Assembly (NCBI GenBank): GCA_964384785.1
Contig: CAYLLH010000002.1
Location: 1 to 38,603 of the forward strand
Origin: JAZKSG01 sp964384785
GTDB lineage: Archaea > Thermoplasmatota > E2 > DHVEG-1
Direction: 5' to 3'
Length of the DNA stretch: 38,603 nucleotides
Below, one piece after another: positions 7,014-16,601 of the stretch; position 1 is the first letter of the stretch, and each line of letters starts with the position of its first letter. A program made the position numbers and the translations under genes. Under the pieces are notes generated by a model. That model was not told the DNA's origin and searched no databases. It was given only the letters and a program-made list of their open reading frames with translations.

Positions 7014-9866
7014 TTATTTTTTTCCTTTTTTCTTTCTTTTCATCACAAGTTTCACAGAACCTGTTCCTAATTTAACAGGTTGACCTATTATAACGTTTTC
7101 AGCAACACCACTAAGATGATCTGTTTCTCCTCTTTTACTAGCATCTAAAAGATGTTTAACAGTTATCTCAAAAGCAGCACGAGAAAGAACACTTTCTTTT
7201 TCTTTACTAACACCATGACGACCAATAGCTCTAATGGATCCATCAGCTGTCATAATATCAGCTACAGACATAATATGACGCAGATCAACATTTAAACCTT
7301 GTTCAGAAAGTGTGTTATGCGCTTCTTGAATAATCATGTTTCTAGCTGCTTCAATCCCTAGTACCTCACCTGCTGCTTGTATATCATTTGTGTTAGTTTT
7401 TGTCGGATCTACACCTTCGACATTTAACACTTTTTTAAGATCACTTCCTTCACTGTAAATAACGTATCCTTCATCTGATTCTTTTCTAATAATTACTCTT
7501 TTAATACCGCTTATTCCTTTCACTTTTAAATCTTTAAGTTTTTCACTTATATCAAGCAAGGTTTTATAACTTGGATCATCAAGTGTGACTTTGATTTTAC
7601 CCTTAGAAGTTTTTGCATCAATTTTTTTAACCTTTTTTATAACATTTAAAAGATCTTTATCAGTAATGTCTTTATCTTTCAAAGATTTTTTATCATAATT
7701 AACATAAATAAAAAGATTAGTAAGATCTGTTTCAATATCTGCAATGTCATTAAGTTTAGTTGTTTCTATTTTATTAGCAACTTTTTTAGCAAGCTCTGGT
7801 TTTTGTTTATATTCATCTTTCAAGTATATACTCATCATAGGTGTTTTTGGTGCACGACGTGCATCAACTATTTCTATAAGACGAGGTAGCCCTAATGTAA
7901 CATTTATTTCGGCAACACCAGCATAGTGGAATGTACGCATTGTGTTGTGTGTTATAACACCATCAAAAGTAGTAAAAGTTTCAAGTCCATCCACAGAGAG
8001 ATCATAGACGTATTCATCTTTAATATCTACATATGATATATCTTGTATTTCATCCCAGACTATATCTCCATTCAACATTTTTTTAAGTGTTTGTATTTCC
8101 TTTTCTATGTTTGCATCTTTTTCTTTAGCTATTTTTTCAAACTTATTTATATAACGGGAAAGTGTAGTTCTGCCGATTTTTTGTCTTTTGGTAAAGTTAT
8201 TCACCAGTCTTTTTGGAAAACCTATTTTATCAGCTATATCATAAAATATATTTCCAAAACCAGGTATCATATCTGTTATATCATATGATTTTTTTTCTAA
8301 AAAATTAAGCTTACTTATTTCTTCTAATCTTTGTTTTTTGTTTTCATTATCAAGTCCGATTTTTTCCAAAAATATAGGTGCATATCTATACGATATTCTC
8401 AAATAGTACCCTTTTTTATTTTTTCCTTTACAGCTAAATATACCAAGTCTGTTTAAAAGTATAGATATTCCATCAATTAATTCTTTGGAGGATGATGATG
8501 CTCTAATAGTTTTTCTTTCAACACTAACGTTTCCATCTCCATCAAAATAACCTCTTAAAAGACCACATACAAATTCTTCATTAGCACTATAAGAAAAATC
8601 AGGTACTTTCTTTTTAACCGCACCTGTACCACAAGATTTTTTCATAAAACTGGACAGAAGAGATGAATTAATACGTATGTCATGCCCCAATGAAAAACCT
8701 CTGTTATTATCATATTCATTATAAGTGAAATCATATTTTTTTGCGAATTCTTTTACATTTGAGACAAATACCTTATCTGTATTTGATATTGATGTATAAT
8801 ATTTTGTTGAGTTTCCCTCTGCTATATATGCTCCAATAAACCATCCCAATGAACTATCTAATTCTATATTTTTAGGTAATGGTTTTTTTGATGGATATGG
8901 ATATACTAGATTATCTTTTTCATAGCCGTATTTCATGTTTTCTATGTTGAGATAATTTCCAAGATCTAAAGATGAAATACAATTTTCTTTTAATCTTTTT
9001 AAAACAGGTATTCTTTCACCTGGATTAAGATCCTTTCCAGAAATTGGAATAACTTTATTCTCTTTTCTTATCACAAAAGAATGAGCATCTGTTGCTTTAA
9101 TTTCTCTTCCCGATCTGGTTTTTATTTTTAAGATTTTTTTTGGGCTTTTATGTCTGCTACATGCAAGTACTTTTTTCCATTCAATTTTTTCGTTTTTATT
9201 TAAACTTGGAACAAAAATTTCTTTTCCTTCTGGTAAATCACATACCTCAGATTCTTTTATGTGTCCATGCCCAAATTCATTCATTATATTGTCTACAAAT
9301 TCCCCGATTTTGCATACTCCTATCTTTCCATCCTGTCTGAATAAAATCTTTTCATTATAAGGTATGGACATCTGAGTACCAGGCTCACCTATACTTTGTG
9401 CTCCAACGATTCCACATGCTTCAGATGGATCAATTAGATTGCCTTTGTATTGTTTTATAGCATTTTTTATTATTTCTTTTATTTTTGATTCAAGTGTTTT
9501 ATCGTGTAGTACTATTAGAGTTATATCATGTATCACTGATTCTGGAAGAAAATCATTTTTTATTTCTTTCTCAATTTTTTCTCGTATTTTTTTATAATCT
9601 TTAGAATCTTCAATTGTTGGTTTTTTTGGTTTAGATTTAGGTTTTTTTGCTTTCTTTTTTGTTTCCTTAGATTTTTTTATTGTTTTTGTACTTTTTTTCT
9701 TAGTTTCTTTAGTCTGTTTTTGTTCTTTCTTTTTAGTTGTCTTCTTAGTTGTTTTTTTGGTTGTTTTCTTTGATGTACTTTTTTTAGTTTTCTTTGTTTT
9801 TTCCTCTTTTTTAGGATCAGTTTTCTTTGATGTACTTTTTTTAGTTTCCTTTGTTTTTTTTGCCAT
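7014..9866 (-). CDS. rpoA2: DNA-directed RNA polymerase subunit A'' with lysine-rich tail and intein
   Basis: The C-terminal half of the RNA polymerase largest subunit, translated as a 950-residue precursor. Residues 1-83 are an extreme Lys/Thr/Ser tail (41 lysines). Residues 84-166 begin the normal A'' fold (SEACGIVGAQSIGEPGTQM), 167-641 are an intein, and 642-950 resume with TMRTFHYAGVAEINVTLG. The excised protein would be 475 residues, longer than the usual 380-400 because of the tail. The intein splits the trigger loop six residues before its conserved His, so splicing should be needed for catalysis. The C-terminus, ending SVKLVMKRKKKGKK, is complete. The gene starts five bases after rpoA'. 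The ATG at 9866 could be questioned because of the tail, but no other good start precedes the conserved part. Confidence 0.95.
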   Translation of the reverse strand: MAKKTKETKKSTSKKTDPKKEEKTKKTKKSTSKKTTKKTTKKTTKKKEQKQTKETKKKSTKTIKKSKETKKKAKKPKSKPKKPTIEDSKDYKKIREKIEKEIKNDFLPESVIHDITLIVLHDKTLESKIKEIIKNAIKQYKGNLIDPSEACGIVGAQSIGEPGTQMSIPYNEKILFRQDGKIGVCKIGEFVDNIMNEFGHGHIKESEVCDLPEGKEIFVPSLNKNEKIEWKKVLACSRHKSPKKILKIKTRSGREIKATDAHSFVIRKENKVIPISGKDLNPGERIPVLKRLKENCISSLDLGNYLNIENMKYGYEKDNLVYPYPSKKPLPKNIELDSSLGWFIGAYIAEGNSTKYYTSISNTDKVFVSNVKEFAKKYDFTYNEYDNNRGFSLGHDIRINSSLLSSFMKKSCGTGAVKKKVPDFSYSANEEFVCGLLRGYFDGDGNVSVERKTIRASSSSKELIDGISILLNRLGIFSCKGKNKKGYYLRISYRYAPIFLEKIGLDNENKKQRLEEISKLNFLEKKSYDITDMIPGFGNIFYDIADKIGFPKRLVNNFTKRQKIGRTTLSRYINKFEKIAKEKDANIEKEIQTLKKMLNGDIVWDEIQDISYVDIKDEYVYDLSVDGLETFTTFDGVITHNTMRTFHYAGVAEINVTLGLPRLIEIVDARRAPKTPMMSIYLKDEYKQKPELAKKVANKIETTKLNDIADIETDLTNLFIYVNYDKKSLKDKDITDKDLLNVIKKVKKIDAKTSKGKIKVTLDDPSYKTLLDISEKLKDLKVKGISGIKRVIIRKESDEGYVIYSEGSDLKKVLNVEGVDPTKTNTNDIQAAGEVLGIEAARNMIIQEAHNTLSEQGLNVDLRHIMSVADIMTADGSIRAIGRHGVSKEKESVLSRAAFEITVKHLLDASKRGETDHLSGVAENVIIGQPVKLGTGSVKLVMKRKKKGKK
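7944..9368 (-). mobile_element. RpoA'' intein with LAGLIDADG homing endonuclease
   Basis: An in-frame intein of 475 residues, precursor residues 167-641. It starts with Ser1 (SIPYNEKIL), has the block B motif TDAH at 259-262, and ends in block F/G (LETFTTFDGVITHN) followed by Thr as the +1 residue. Two dodecapeptide motifs, IGAYIAEG at 344-351 and LRGYFDGDG at 437-445, mark a LAGLIDADG (DOD) endonuclease. A conserved Lys-containing stretch, VKKKVPDF, lies between them. All residues needed for splicing look intact, and the endonuclease acidic residues (E and D in the two motifs) are present. It is therefore probably a full, active element. Removing it leaves the uninterrupted extein GEPGTQM-TMRTFH. 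Confidence 0.95.
9763..9859 (-). repeat. 40-base direct repeat encoding the lysine-rich tail of RpoA''
   Basis: Positions 9763-9802 and 9820-9859 are identical except for one base, with a 57-base (19-codon) period. Both copies encode the KKSTSKKT-type segment of the A'' tail. The repeat indicates the tail grew by in-frame duplication. Confidence 0.85.
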
Positions 9867-9871
9867 TTACT

Positions 9872-12541
9872 TTAATCCTCCTCGTTTTTGATATCAGTAA
9901 TAATTCTTTCTATATCCACTGCTTTACCGCCAACGCTTTTAGCTGGATCTACACCGTCTTCTCCATATTTGAACTGAATTATTTCTCCACCAGAATGACG
10001 TACTGTTCCATCTTCTTCTACTTTGATATCTTCAAGAGCGTTAATCAAACGACGTTGCATGTAACCTGATCTGCTTGTACGAACAGCTGTATCAACAAGA
10101 CCTTCACGACCACCCATACTATGAAAGAAATACTCAGTTGGATTAAGCCCTGTCTTATAACTACTTCCAACAAATCCTTTAGCTTGAGCACCCAAATCTC
10201 CTTTTTTGAAATGAGGAAGCGTACGATATGAATACCCTCGATGAATTCTTTCTCCTCTAACAGCCTGTTGACCAATACAACCAGACATCTGAGAAAGATT
10301 AAGCATACTACCACGAGCACCAGATTTCGCCATGATAACACCACTGTTGTCTAAACCAAGGTGTTTACCAGCAATCTCCCCTGCCATATCACGAGCTCGG
10401 CCTGTTACCCGCATAATCTCCATCTCAAGTGTTTCTTCAAGACTTCGACCCGGAAGGCTTTCTAGTTCACCATTTTCATATGCACTAATAAGATTCTGAA
10501 TCTTTTTCATAGCCTTCTGAAGTCCTTCCTGTATTTGTTTTCTAGCTTCATCAGGAATATCTTCATCATCTATACTTGTTGTAAAACCAAAAGTGTTAAT
10601 TGCGCCAACAGCGAGACGTGTTACGTTATCAATAAAAGCTCGACCGGCATCTATACCATGATCACGGATGATTCTATCAATAATACGTCCTTTGAAAGCA
10701 CCGATACTGTTTTCATCAATTGCTCCCTGCAAAAGCTGCCCGTTTTTGATTATAACATAAGCATTATGTGGACAATCAGGAGCTGTACATTTTTCACAGT
10801 TAAAACAAGTATTAGCTTTATATGTAAGATTTAAATCATCAGGTAATAGTACACTAAAAACATCTTTAACATTAACATATTTTTTACCATCTTTTTCTTT
10901 AATATTTGGTATATCCTCAGTGTAACTAGCTGAAGCAAGGATTTGTGAGGCAATCTCTATTGGTATATCTTTGTCTTTATGTGTTAAAAGAAAACAACCA
11001 GATATATGATCATGTATTCCACCAATGATGATTCCACCGAAACGAGGTGAAAGTATGTTCTCCTGTACCTTCATCAAAATTTCAGCTTCAGCTTTTGCTT
11101 CTTCACCCTGGATTACATGAAGATTCATTTCATCTCCATCAAAATCAGCATTATATGGTGGACAAACAGCAAGATTTAATCTAAAAGTCTTATAAGGCAT
11201 TACCTTTACACGATGCGCCATCATACTCATACGATGCAAAGACGGCTGCCTGTTGAACAATGTAATATCTCCATCCATTAGTTGACGTTCAAGAACTGCA
11301 CCAACTTCTAGTTTCTCAGCAACTGTTTCAGCGTTACGTTCTGTTACTTTTATACGCTGAGTCATACGATCTGTTTTTTTGATAACATAGTTAACAGTTG
11401 GAATATATCTCTTACTCTTCGTTGCTTCTTCCTTTTGTTTAATTATTTTTTTACACCAATCCATATTAAAAGGTGTAACTTTTACTGGAACGGTAAGCTC
11501 ACGAGCAATTTTTATTGGTACACCAAGCTCATTAATACTAATATTTGGATCAGGACTTATAACAGTTCGAGCGCTAAAATTAACACGTTTACCAGAAAGA
11601 TTACTTCGGAAACGCCCTTCTTTTCCTTTAAGACGCTGAGCAAGTGTTTTCAGTGGTCTACCAGAACGATGACGCGCTGGTGGAATACCACTAGTCTGAT
11701 TATCAAGATAAGTAGTTATATGATACTGCAAAAGCTCCCAAAGATCCTCAACGATAAGCTGCGGAGCACCTGCATCACGGTTTTCTTGAAGACGTTGATT
11801 AATACGGATAACATCTACAAGTTTATGAGTAAGATCATCCTCAGATCGTTCACCTGATTGAAGTGTTACAGATGGACGCATTGTAACAGGCGGTACAGGT
11901 AGTACTGTTAAAACCGACCATTCAGGTCTAGCTGCTTGTTTATTAATATCAAGTAGAGGCAGGTCTTCTTCACGGATTTTTTCAAGCCATTCACGTACCT
12001 CAGATGGTGTAAGTTTTTTACCGTTTTCACGGAAAGTAGTTGGTTTATCTAAATCTATTTTTCCACGTTCTCGCCCACAATGTGGACATTTACTAGACTT
12101 TCTTGCTTCTTTAACAATGTTTTTGAAAAGATATTTTTTATCTAAACCTTCTCTAGTATATTTATCAAGTTCAACAAAAAACTCTTTTCTTTGTTTCTCT
12201 GTAAGAAGCATACGACCACATTCACGACAAGTCGAACGTAGTGAATCTCTAATTGTTTTAACAAAACCAACATGAATAACAGGCATAGCCAAATCAATGT
12301 GTCCAAAATGCCCTGGACATTTATCTTTTCCAACACGAAGACCGCATGTTTTGCAACGAAGACCCGGCTCGATGACACCTAAACGAGGGTCCATAAGACC
12401 CATAGCTATTGGAAAACCATCATCATCGTAAGTATCCGCTGTTATAATCTTAGTTGCACTCATTTTACGGACTTCTTTAGGTGCAAGCATCGTGAAAGTG
12501 ATACTTCCTATTTTTTTTGTGATACTTCTACTTCTTTCCAT
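9872..12541 (-). CDS. rpoA1: DNA-directed RNA polymerase subunit A'
   Basis: An 889-residue subunit A', the N-terminal part of the largest RNA polymerase subunit. The catalytic magnesium loop NADFDGDEM has its three aspartates at D466, D468 and D470. N-terminal zinc sites are visible as CKTCGLRVGKDKCPGHFGH and the CRECG...CPHCG pair. A further cysteine cluster, CFNCEKCTAPDCPHN, lies mid-protein. The length is normal and no intein is present, unlike A''. It starts 36 bases after rpoB and ends five bases before rpoA''. It forms the active-site cleft with RpoB. Confidence 0.97.
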   Translation of the reverse strand: MERSRSITKKIGSITFTMLAPKEVRKMSATKIITADTYDDDGFPIAMGLMDPRLGVIEPGLRCKTCGLRVGKDKCPGHFGHIDLAMPVIHVGFVKTIRDSLRSTCRECGRMLLTEKQRKEFFVELDKYTREGLDKKYLFKNIVKEARKSSKCPHCGRERGKIDLDKPTTFRENGKKLTPSEVREWLEKIREEDLPLLDINKQAARPEWSVLTVLPVPPVTMRPSVTLQSGERSEDDLTHKLVDVIRINQRLQENRDAGAPQLIVEDLWELLQYHITTYLDNQTSGIPPARHRSGRPLKTLAQRLKGKEGRFRSNLSGKRVNFSARTVISPDPNISINELGVPIKIARELTVPVKVTPFNMDWCKKIIKQKEEATKSKRYIPTVNYVIKKTDRMTQRIKVTERNAETVAEKLEVGAVLERQLMDGDITLFNRQPSLHRMSMMAHRVKVMPYKTFRLNLAVCPPYNADFDGDEMNLHVIQGEEAKAEAEILMKVQENILSPRFGGIIIGGIHDHISGCFLLTHKDKDIPIEIASQILASASYTEDIPNIKEKDGKKYVNVKDVFSVLLPDDLNLTYKANTCFNCEKCTAPDCPHNAYVIIKNGQLLQGAIDENSIGAFKGRIIDRIIRDHGIDAGRAFIDNVTRLAVGAINTFGFTTSIDDEDIPDEARKQIQEGLQKAMKKIQNLISAYENGELESLPGRSLEETLEMEIMRVTGRARDMAGEIAGKHLGLDNSGVIMAKSGARGSMLNLSQMSGCIGQQAVRGERIHRGYSYRTLPHFKKGDLGAQAKGFVGSSYKTGLNPTEYFFHSMGGREGLVDTAVRTSRSGYMQRRLINALEDIKVEEDGTVRHSGGEIIQFKYGEDGVDPAKSVGGKAVDIERIITDIKNEED

Positions 12542-12577
12542 AATTCTAAACCCTTCAAATCAATCATATCATTTTTT

Positions 12578-15500
12578 TTAAACAAGTGATTCTAATTTCA
12601 AACGTGGAGCAATAACTAGTGATTTAAGTTCATCAACAAGTAGTTTGAATGCATAACTCATCTCTATTGGATATATTTCAGCATCATCACCGCATACTGG
12701 ACATCTAAGTGTTCCATGACGATCAGCAATTGCCACATGCCCACAGGTTTGACATACATATTTAATCGTAAGATCTGATTCATCAAGAAGACGATCTTTT
12801 ATAACCATTGATGCACCATGACCAATCAAACAATCACGTTCCATCTCACCAAAACGAAGACCTCCTTCACGAGCACGCCCCTCTGTTGGCTGACGAGTAA
12901 GAATCTGAACTGGTCCACGGCTACGTGCATGCATTTTACCAGCTACCATATGATGAAGTTTCTGATAATAGATACATCCAACAAAAATCTCACAATCTAA
13001 TGGTTTACCAGTGGTTCCATTATAAAGAACTTCTTTACCATGATGCTCAAAACCATTTTCTACTAGAGCTTTTCTGAGTTTATCTTCATCTTCTCCACTG
13101 AAAATTGTTCCATCAACAGTACGTCCTTCAAGACTTCCGACTTTTCCACCAATCATTTCAAGAACGTGACCAACGGTCATACGAGATGGAATAGCATGAG
13201 GATTAATTACAAGATCCGGAGTTATCCCTTTTTCAGTAAAAGGCATATCATGTTGTGGAACAAGGATTCCAACAACACCCTTTTGACCATGCTTTGAAGC
13301 AAATTTATCTCCATATTCGGGTATTCGTTGTTCTCGGACTTTGATTTTTACCATACGTGAACCATTTACTGATTCAGAAAGAAGTACTTTATCAACTGTT
13401 CCTCCTTCTCCATGTTGAACTGTTACACTAGTTTCCCTTCGTTTCTGAGGTGTCAAGAAATCTGTTGGTTCCTCCAAAAACCTTGGTGGAGATGTTTTAC
13501 CAATTAGTACATCATTACTTTTTACATTACATTCTGGAAGGATAAGCCCATCTTCTCCAAGATTGACATATGCTTCTTCGCTTCGTACACCACGACACTC
13601 TGGGTCAGGTACCTCAAAATGATCTTCCTGTCCACCAGGGTAACGTTTTTCTTCACTGCTATATGTTCTAAAAAATGCACTTCTTGCAAGACCTCTTTCT
13701 ACACTTGCTTTGTTCATAACAAGTGCATCTTCCATATTGTATCCTTTGTATGATGCTATTGCGACAATAAAATTCTGACCTGCTGGACGATCTATAAAAT
13801 TAAGATATTTAGCTGCATGAGTCTGAACAAGTGGTTGCTGCGGATAATGCATCAAATGACCACGTGTATCTGGTCTAATACGATAATTTGATGATCCAAA
13901 ACCAAGACTTTGTTTACCCATACTAGCCCCCATTGTTATACGAGGTGAAGCATTATGCTCTGGATATGGAATCAATGATGCACCAATACCAAGTATACAC
14001 ATTGGATCCATCTCCATATGAGTATGATCCTCTGTTATATCGTCTTCATTTATAGCAATGAGTGTATTTTCTTCCTCTTCAGCATCAATATACTCAACTA
14101 TTCCTTGGTTTACAAGATCTAACCATTTTTTTCGACCAGTTTGAACATCTGATACATGTTTTTCTTTTAGAAGAAGTTCACCGTTTTCAACAACAGCCAT
14201 TGGTCGACGTAGACGACCACAGTCACAGCTAACAATTAAATCATTTTCATCATCATAAAAAGCAGCGTTTACTTCACTATGAAGTAGTCCTTTACGACGT
14301 CTTTTACGTATTTTTTCAACAAGTTTTTTCCCATCTTGATGAACACCGATTAAGTCACCATTTAAGAAAACCCTGGTACCAGTTGCTTTTTTTGTGATTT
14401 CTCTTACTCCAAGATCACGTAAAACACTCTCAACTTCTTTTTCTGGGAAACCTTCTGAAATTTCAACAGCAAGAGCTAAGTTTTTTACAAGCCCACAGTT
14501 CGGCCCCTCTGGTGTTTCATTAGGGCAAAGCCGTCCCCATTGTGTACTATGAAGATCACGAGCCTCAAAATGTGGCTGCGAACGCGTCAAAGGTGATGTT
14601 ACACGACGAAGATGCGAAAGTACTGCAAGGTTACTAGTACGATCTAAAAGCTGTGATATTCCTGCACGTCCTCCAACCCAGTTACCAGTCGCAAGAGCAT
14701 GATGTATCCTCTGGCTAAGTACATCAGATCGGAGCGCTGAACTTATACGAAGTTCTTTTCCTTTAGCATGAATTCTTTCTAATTGGTACTTCAGGTCTTT
14801 ACAAAGCGCTGTAAAACCAACACGGAAAAGATCCTCCATTAAATCTCCTGCGAGTTTCAACCGTTTATTTGCATAATGATCTTTATCATCCGGTTCACGT
14901 TTACCTAACGCTAATTCAAGAACTGCCATCCCCATACGGGCCATAAAAATAGCTTTTGTGAAACGATCAGATGGTTCATTACCTAAATGTGGTAAAAGAT
15001 TACGATCCATAAGTGATTCAACACGACGAATCCTGTATTCTTTAGCCTGACCACCTGCGAATTTTTTACCAAGAAAAGCAATAGCTTCTTCCTTGTTAGT
15101 GATACCATATTCATTAGCACATTCTTCAATGTTAGCAAGAACATATGGTTTCATTTTCGGGTCAACACTGATAACATCAACGATTTCCTCATCATCTTCC
15201 ATTCCAAGAGCACGTAATAGAATCATCAAAGGAATCTGACCATATGTTGTAGGAATAGAAACCATAAGCATTCCATCTTTCTTCTTCTCTACAACAGTAA
15301 GCGCACGATAACCTTCACGTTGTGAAAAAACTTTAGCAACCTCGATATCATTACCATATCGACTACTTTTTTCAACCAAAACACGATTTGGAGCAAGATC
15401 TTCAACAGTTATAAGAACACGTTCAGTACCATTACTAATAAAGTAGCCACCAGGATCAAGGGGATCCTCTTGCATATCCTGAAGAGCCTTCCAATAATCC

Positions 15501-15952
15501 TGTTTATTAAGCTCATGTCCTTTTTCTTCTTCAAGATTGTTAAGACTAAGGTTACAAGCTTTAGCTTTAAGCATAATAGGAAGTTCACCAACTTTAACTT
15601 CCTCCGGATCATATTCAACACCATCTTTAACAGGTATAAATTCAAGTGTTAATGGTGCCTCATATGTTAGGTTTCTTAGCCTTGCTTCCATAGGAGTCAG
15701 TTTTCTAACTGTTCCATCGGCTTCTTTAACCTCAGGTTTACCTATACTTATCTTCCCAAGTTTTATTTGAAATCCTTCAATTTCAGGATAAATAAAACCA
15801 TCTTGGATATCTTCATCGTCACCAATTGTTGTATTATCAACAATATTCTGTAATCGTCTTTTCAAAAAATCATTATATGATGCTATCTGATGGTTAACTA
15901 TGCTACGCTCTTTATAAAAAGCATCTACAAGATCACGCATTTTTTTATACAC
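12578..15952 (-). CDS. rpoB: DNA-directed RNA polymerase subunit B (unsplit)
   Basis: A single 1124-residue B subunit. Most methanogens, haloarchaea and Archaeoglobi split it into B'' and B', while Thermoplasmata and many other archaea do not, so this is a useful lineage marker. Conserved blocks include GDKFASKHGQKGV, LTRSQPHFEARDLH and RFGEMERDCLIGHGAS. A C-terminal zinc ribbon uses C1067, C1070, C1084 and C1087. The start is taken as the ATG at 15952; an ATG four codons later is possible. It lies 31 bases after rpoH in the standard archaeal order. Confidence 0.97.
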   Translation of the reverse strand: MYKKMRDLVDAFYKERSIVNHQIASYNDFLKRRLQNIVDNTTIGDDEDIQDGFIYPEIEGFQIKLGKISIGKPEVKEADGTVRKLTPMEARLRNLTYEAPLTLEFIPVKDGVEYDPEEVKVGELPIMLKAKACNLSLNNLEEEKGHELNKQDYWKALQDMQEDPLDPGGYFISNGTERVLITVEDLAPNRVLVEKSSRYGNDIEVAKVFSQREGYRALTVVEKKKDGMLMVSIPTTYGQIPLMILLRALGMEDDEEIVDVISVDPKMKPYVLANIEECANEYGITNKEEAIAFLGKKFAGGQAKEYRIRRVESLMDRNLLPHLGNEPSDRFTKAIFMARMGMAVLELALGKREPDDKDHYANKRLKLAGDLMEDLFRVGFTALCKDLKYQLERIHAKGKELRISSALRSDVLSQRIHHALATGNWVGGRAGISQLLDRTSNLAVLSHLRRVTSPLTRSQPHFEARDLHSTQWGRLCPNETPEGPNCGLVKNLALAVEISEGFPEKEVESVLRDLGVREITKKATGTRVFLNGDLIGVHQDGKKLVEKIRKRRRKGLLHSEVNAAFYDDENDLIVSCDCGRLRRPMAVVENGELLLKEKHVSDVQTGRKKWLDLVNQGIVEYIDAEEEENTLIAINEDDITEDHTHMEMDPMCILGIGASLIPYPEHNASPRITMGASMGKQSLGFGSSNYRIRPDTRGHLMHYPQQPLVQTHAAKYLNFIDRPAGQNFIVAIASYKGYNMEDALVMNKASVERGLARSAFFRTYSSEEKRYPGGQEDHFEVPDPECRGVRSEEAYVNLGEDGLILPECNVKSNDVLIGKTSPPRFLEEPTDFLTPQKRRETSVTVQHGEGGTVDKVLLSESVNGSRMVKIKVREQRIPEYGDKFASKHGQKGVVGILVPQHDMPFTEKGITPDLVINPHAIPSRMTVGHVLEMIGGKVGSLEGRTVDGTIFSGEDEDKLRKALVENGFEHHGKEVLYNGTTGKPLDCEIFVGCIYYQKLHHMVAGKMHARSRGPVQILTRQPTEGRAREGGLRFGEMERDCLIGHGASMVIKDRLLDESDLTIKYVCQTCGHVAIADRHGTLRCPVCGDDAEIYPIEMSYAFKLLVDELKSLVIAPRLKLESLV

Positions 15953-15983
15953 CCAATAAACATTTTAAAATATATTTCTTTAT

Positions 15984-16274
15984 TTAATTTGTAGTTTCAA
16001 CAACTATTCTATAAGCTACTGCTTTTCTAGCGGTTTGGCTTTCTCTTTCTACTCTTATGATTTGTCCTGGTTTTGCTCCAATTGAAACAACTACGGGGTC
16101 TGTGTTTAAAATTTTTGGAAGTCGATCAGGCTTGATATTGTATTTCTTAAGTATTTCTTTTTCTTCTTTCTCAGTTATTATTGTGTGTTTTGGTACAAGT
16201 TCGTGTTCGGTTAAATCAAATTCGTTTTTCTTTACGCTTTTTTCAGCTTTTTTTCTTGTTTTCTTCCGCGCCAT
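15984..16274 (-). CDS. rpoH: DNA-directed RNA polymerase subunit H
   Basis: A 96-residue RpoH, equivalent to the C-terminal domain of eukaryotic RPB5. The core HELVPKHTIITEKE through PGQIIRVERESQTA to YRIVV is unmistakable. The first 18 or so residues are a basic extension (MARKKTRKKAEKSVKK) that makes the protein longer than typical archaeal RpoH of about 75-85 residues. This echoes the lysine tail of RpoA''. It is the first protein gene of the rpo operon. GGGGAT lies about 15 bases upstream, a rather distant ribosome site. Confidence 0.95.
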   Translation of the reverse strand: MARKKTRKKAEKSVKKNEFDLTEHELVPKHTIITEKEEKEILKKYNIKPDRLPKILNTDPVVVSIGAKPGQIIRVERESQTARKAVAYRIVVETTN

Positions 16275-16300
16275 TTTTACTAATTATCCCCATTTTCTGA

Positions 16301-16315
16301 GTTTCATTTTGAAAC
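16301..16315. repeat. Inverted repeat GTTTCA-TTT-TGAAAC upstream of rpoH
   Basis: A perfect six-base-arm inverted repeat between tRNA-Lys and rpoH. It could be a small hairpin separating the tRNA from the mRNA or an operator. With arms this short and A/T-rich, chance is a real possibility. Confidence 0.3.
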
Positions 16316-16338
16316 ATTTAGCCTTTTTTTTGGTAAGA

Positions 16339-16412
16339 CGGGCCTGAAGGGATTCGAACCCTTGGCCACCTGGTTAAAAGCCAGATGCTCTACCTAGCTG
16401 AGCTACAGGCCC
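16339..16412 (-). tRNA. tRNA-Lys (UUU)
   Basis: A complete cloverleaf read leftward. The acceptor stem pairs GGGCCTG with CAGGCCC, with G as discriminator base. The D-arm contains AGCTCAGCTAGGTAGAGC. The anticodon stem TCTGG/CCAGG encloses loop CTTTTAA, giving anticodon UUU. The T-arm contains GGGTTCGAATCCC. There is no intron and CCA is not encoded. It lies about 65 bases upstream of rpoH on the same strand, so the two may share a transcript. Confidence 0.95.
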
Positions 16413-16601
16413 AAAAAAATATTTCTCTTTTTTTAAGACCCAGGACTCAACCATATTAAATCTAATATATTCGACATTACTTCAACTGACCTGCTATTTT
16501 TTTATGAACTCAACTCTATCATTTCTTGAAATGTATATATATTATAATCTATTATATTATGAATCAAGACTACGCGGTATAATAATTCCTGTATAAATAA
16601 C
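16413..16601. other. AT-rich intergenic spacer
   Basis: It holds the presumed tRNA-Lys promoter (TTTAATATGG read leftward at 16451-16460) and several TATA-like words around 16535-16560. I see no convincing gene in it. Confidence 0.4.

Noticed and set aside
7014..9866. Possible gene fusion in rpoA'' because of its 950 residues
   Set aside because: The extra length is fully explained by the intein (475 residues) and the lysine-rich tail.
11435..11857. 140-codon open frame on the + strand in rpoA'
   Set aside because: Shadow of conserved rpoA1 codons; no ribosome site or family.
16507..16599. 30-codon open frame (start ATG 16503-16510 region) between tRNA-Lys and the retropepsin gene
   Set aside because: Very short, Tyr/Leu/Ile-rich from TATA-like DNA, no ribosome site.
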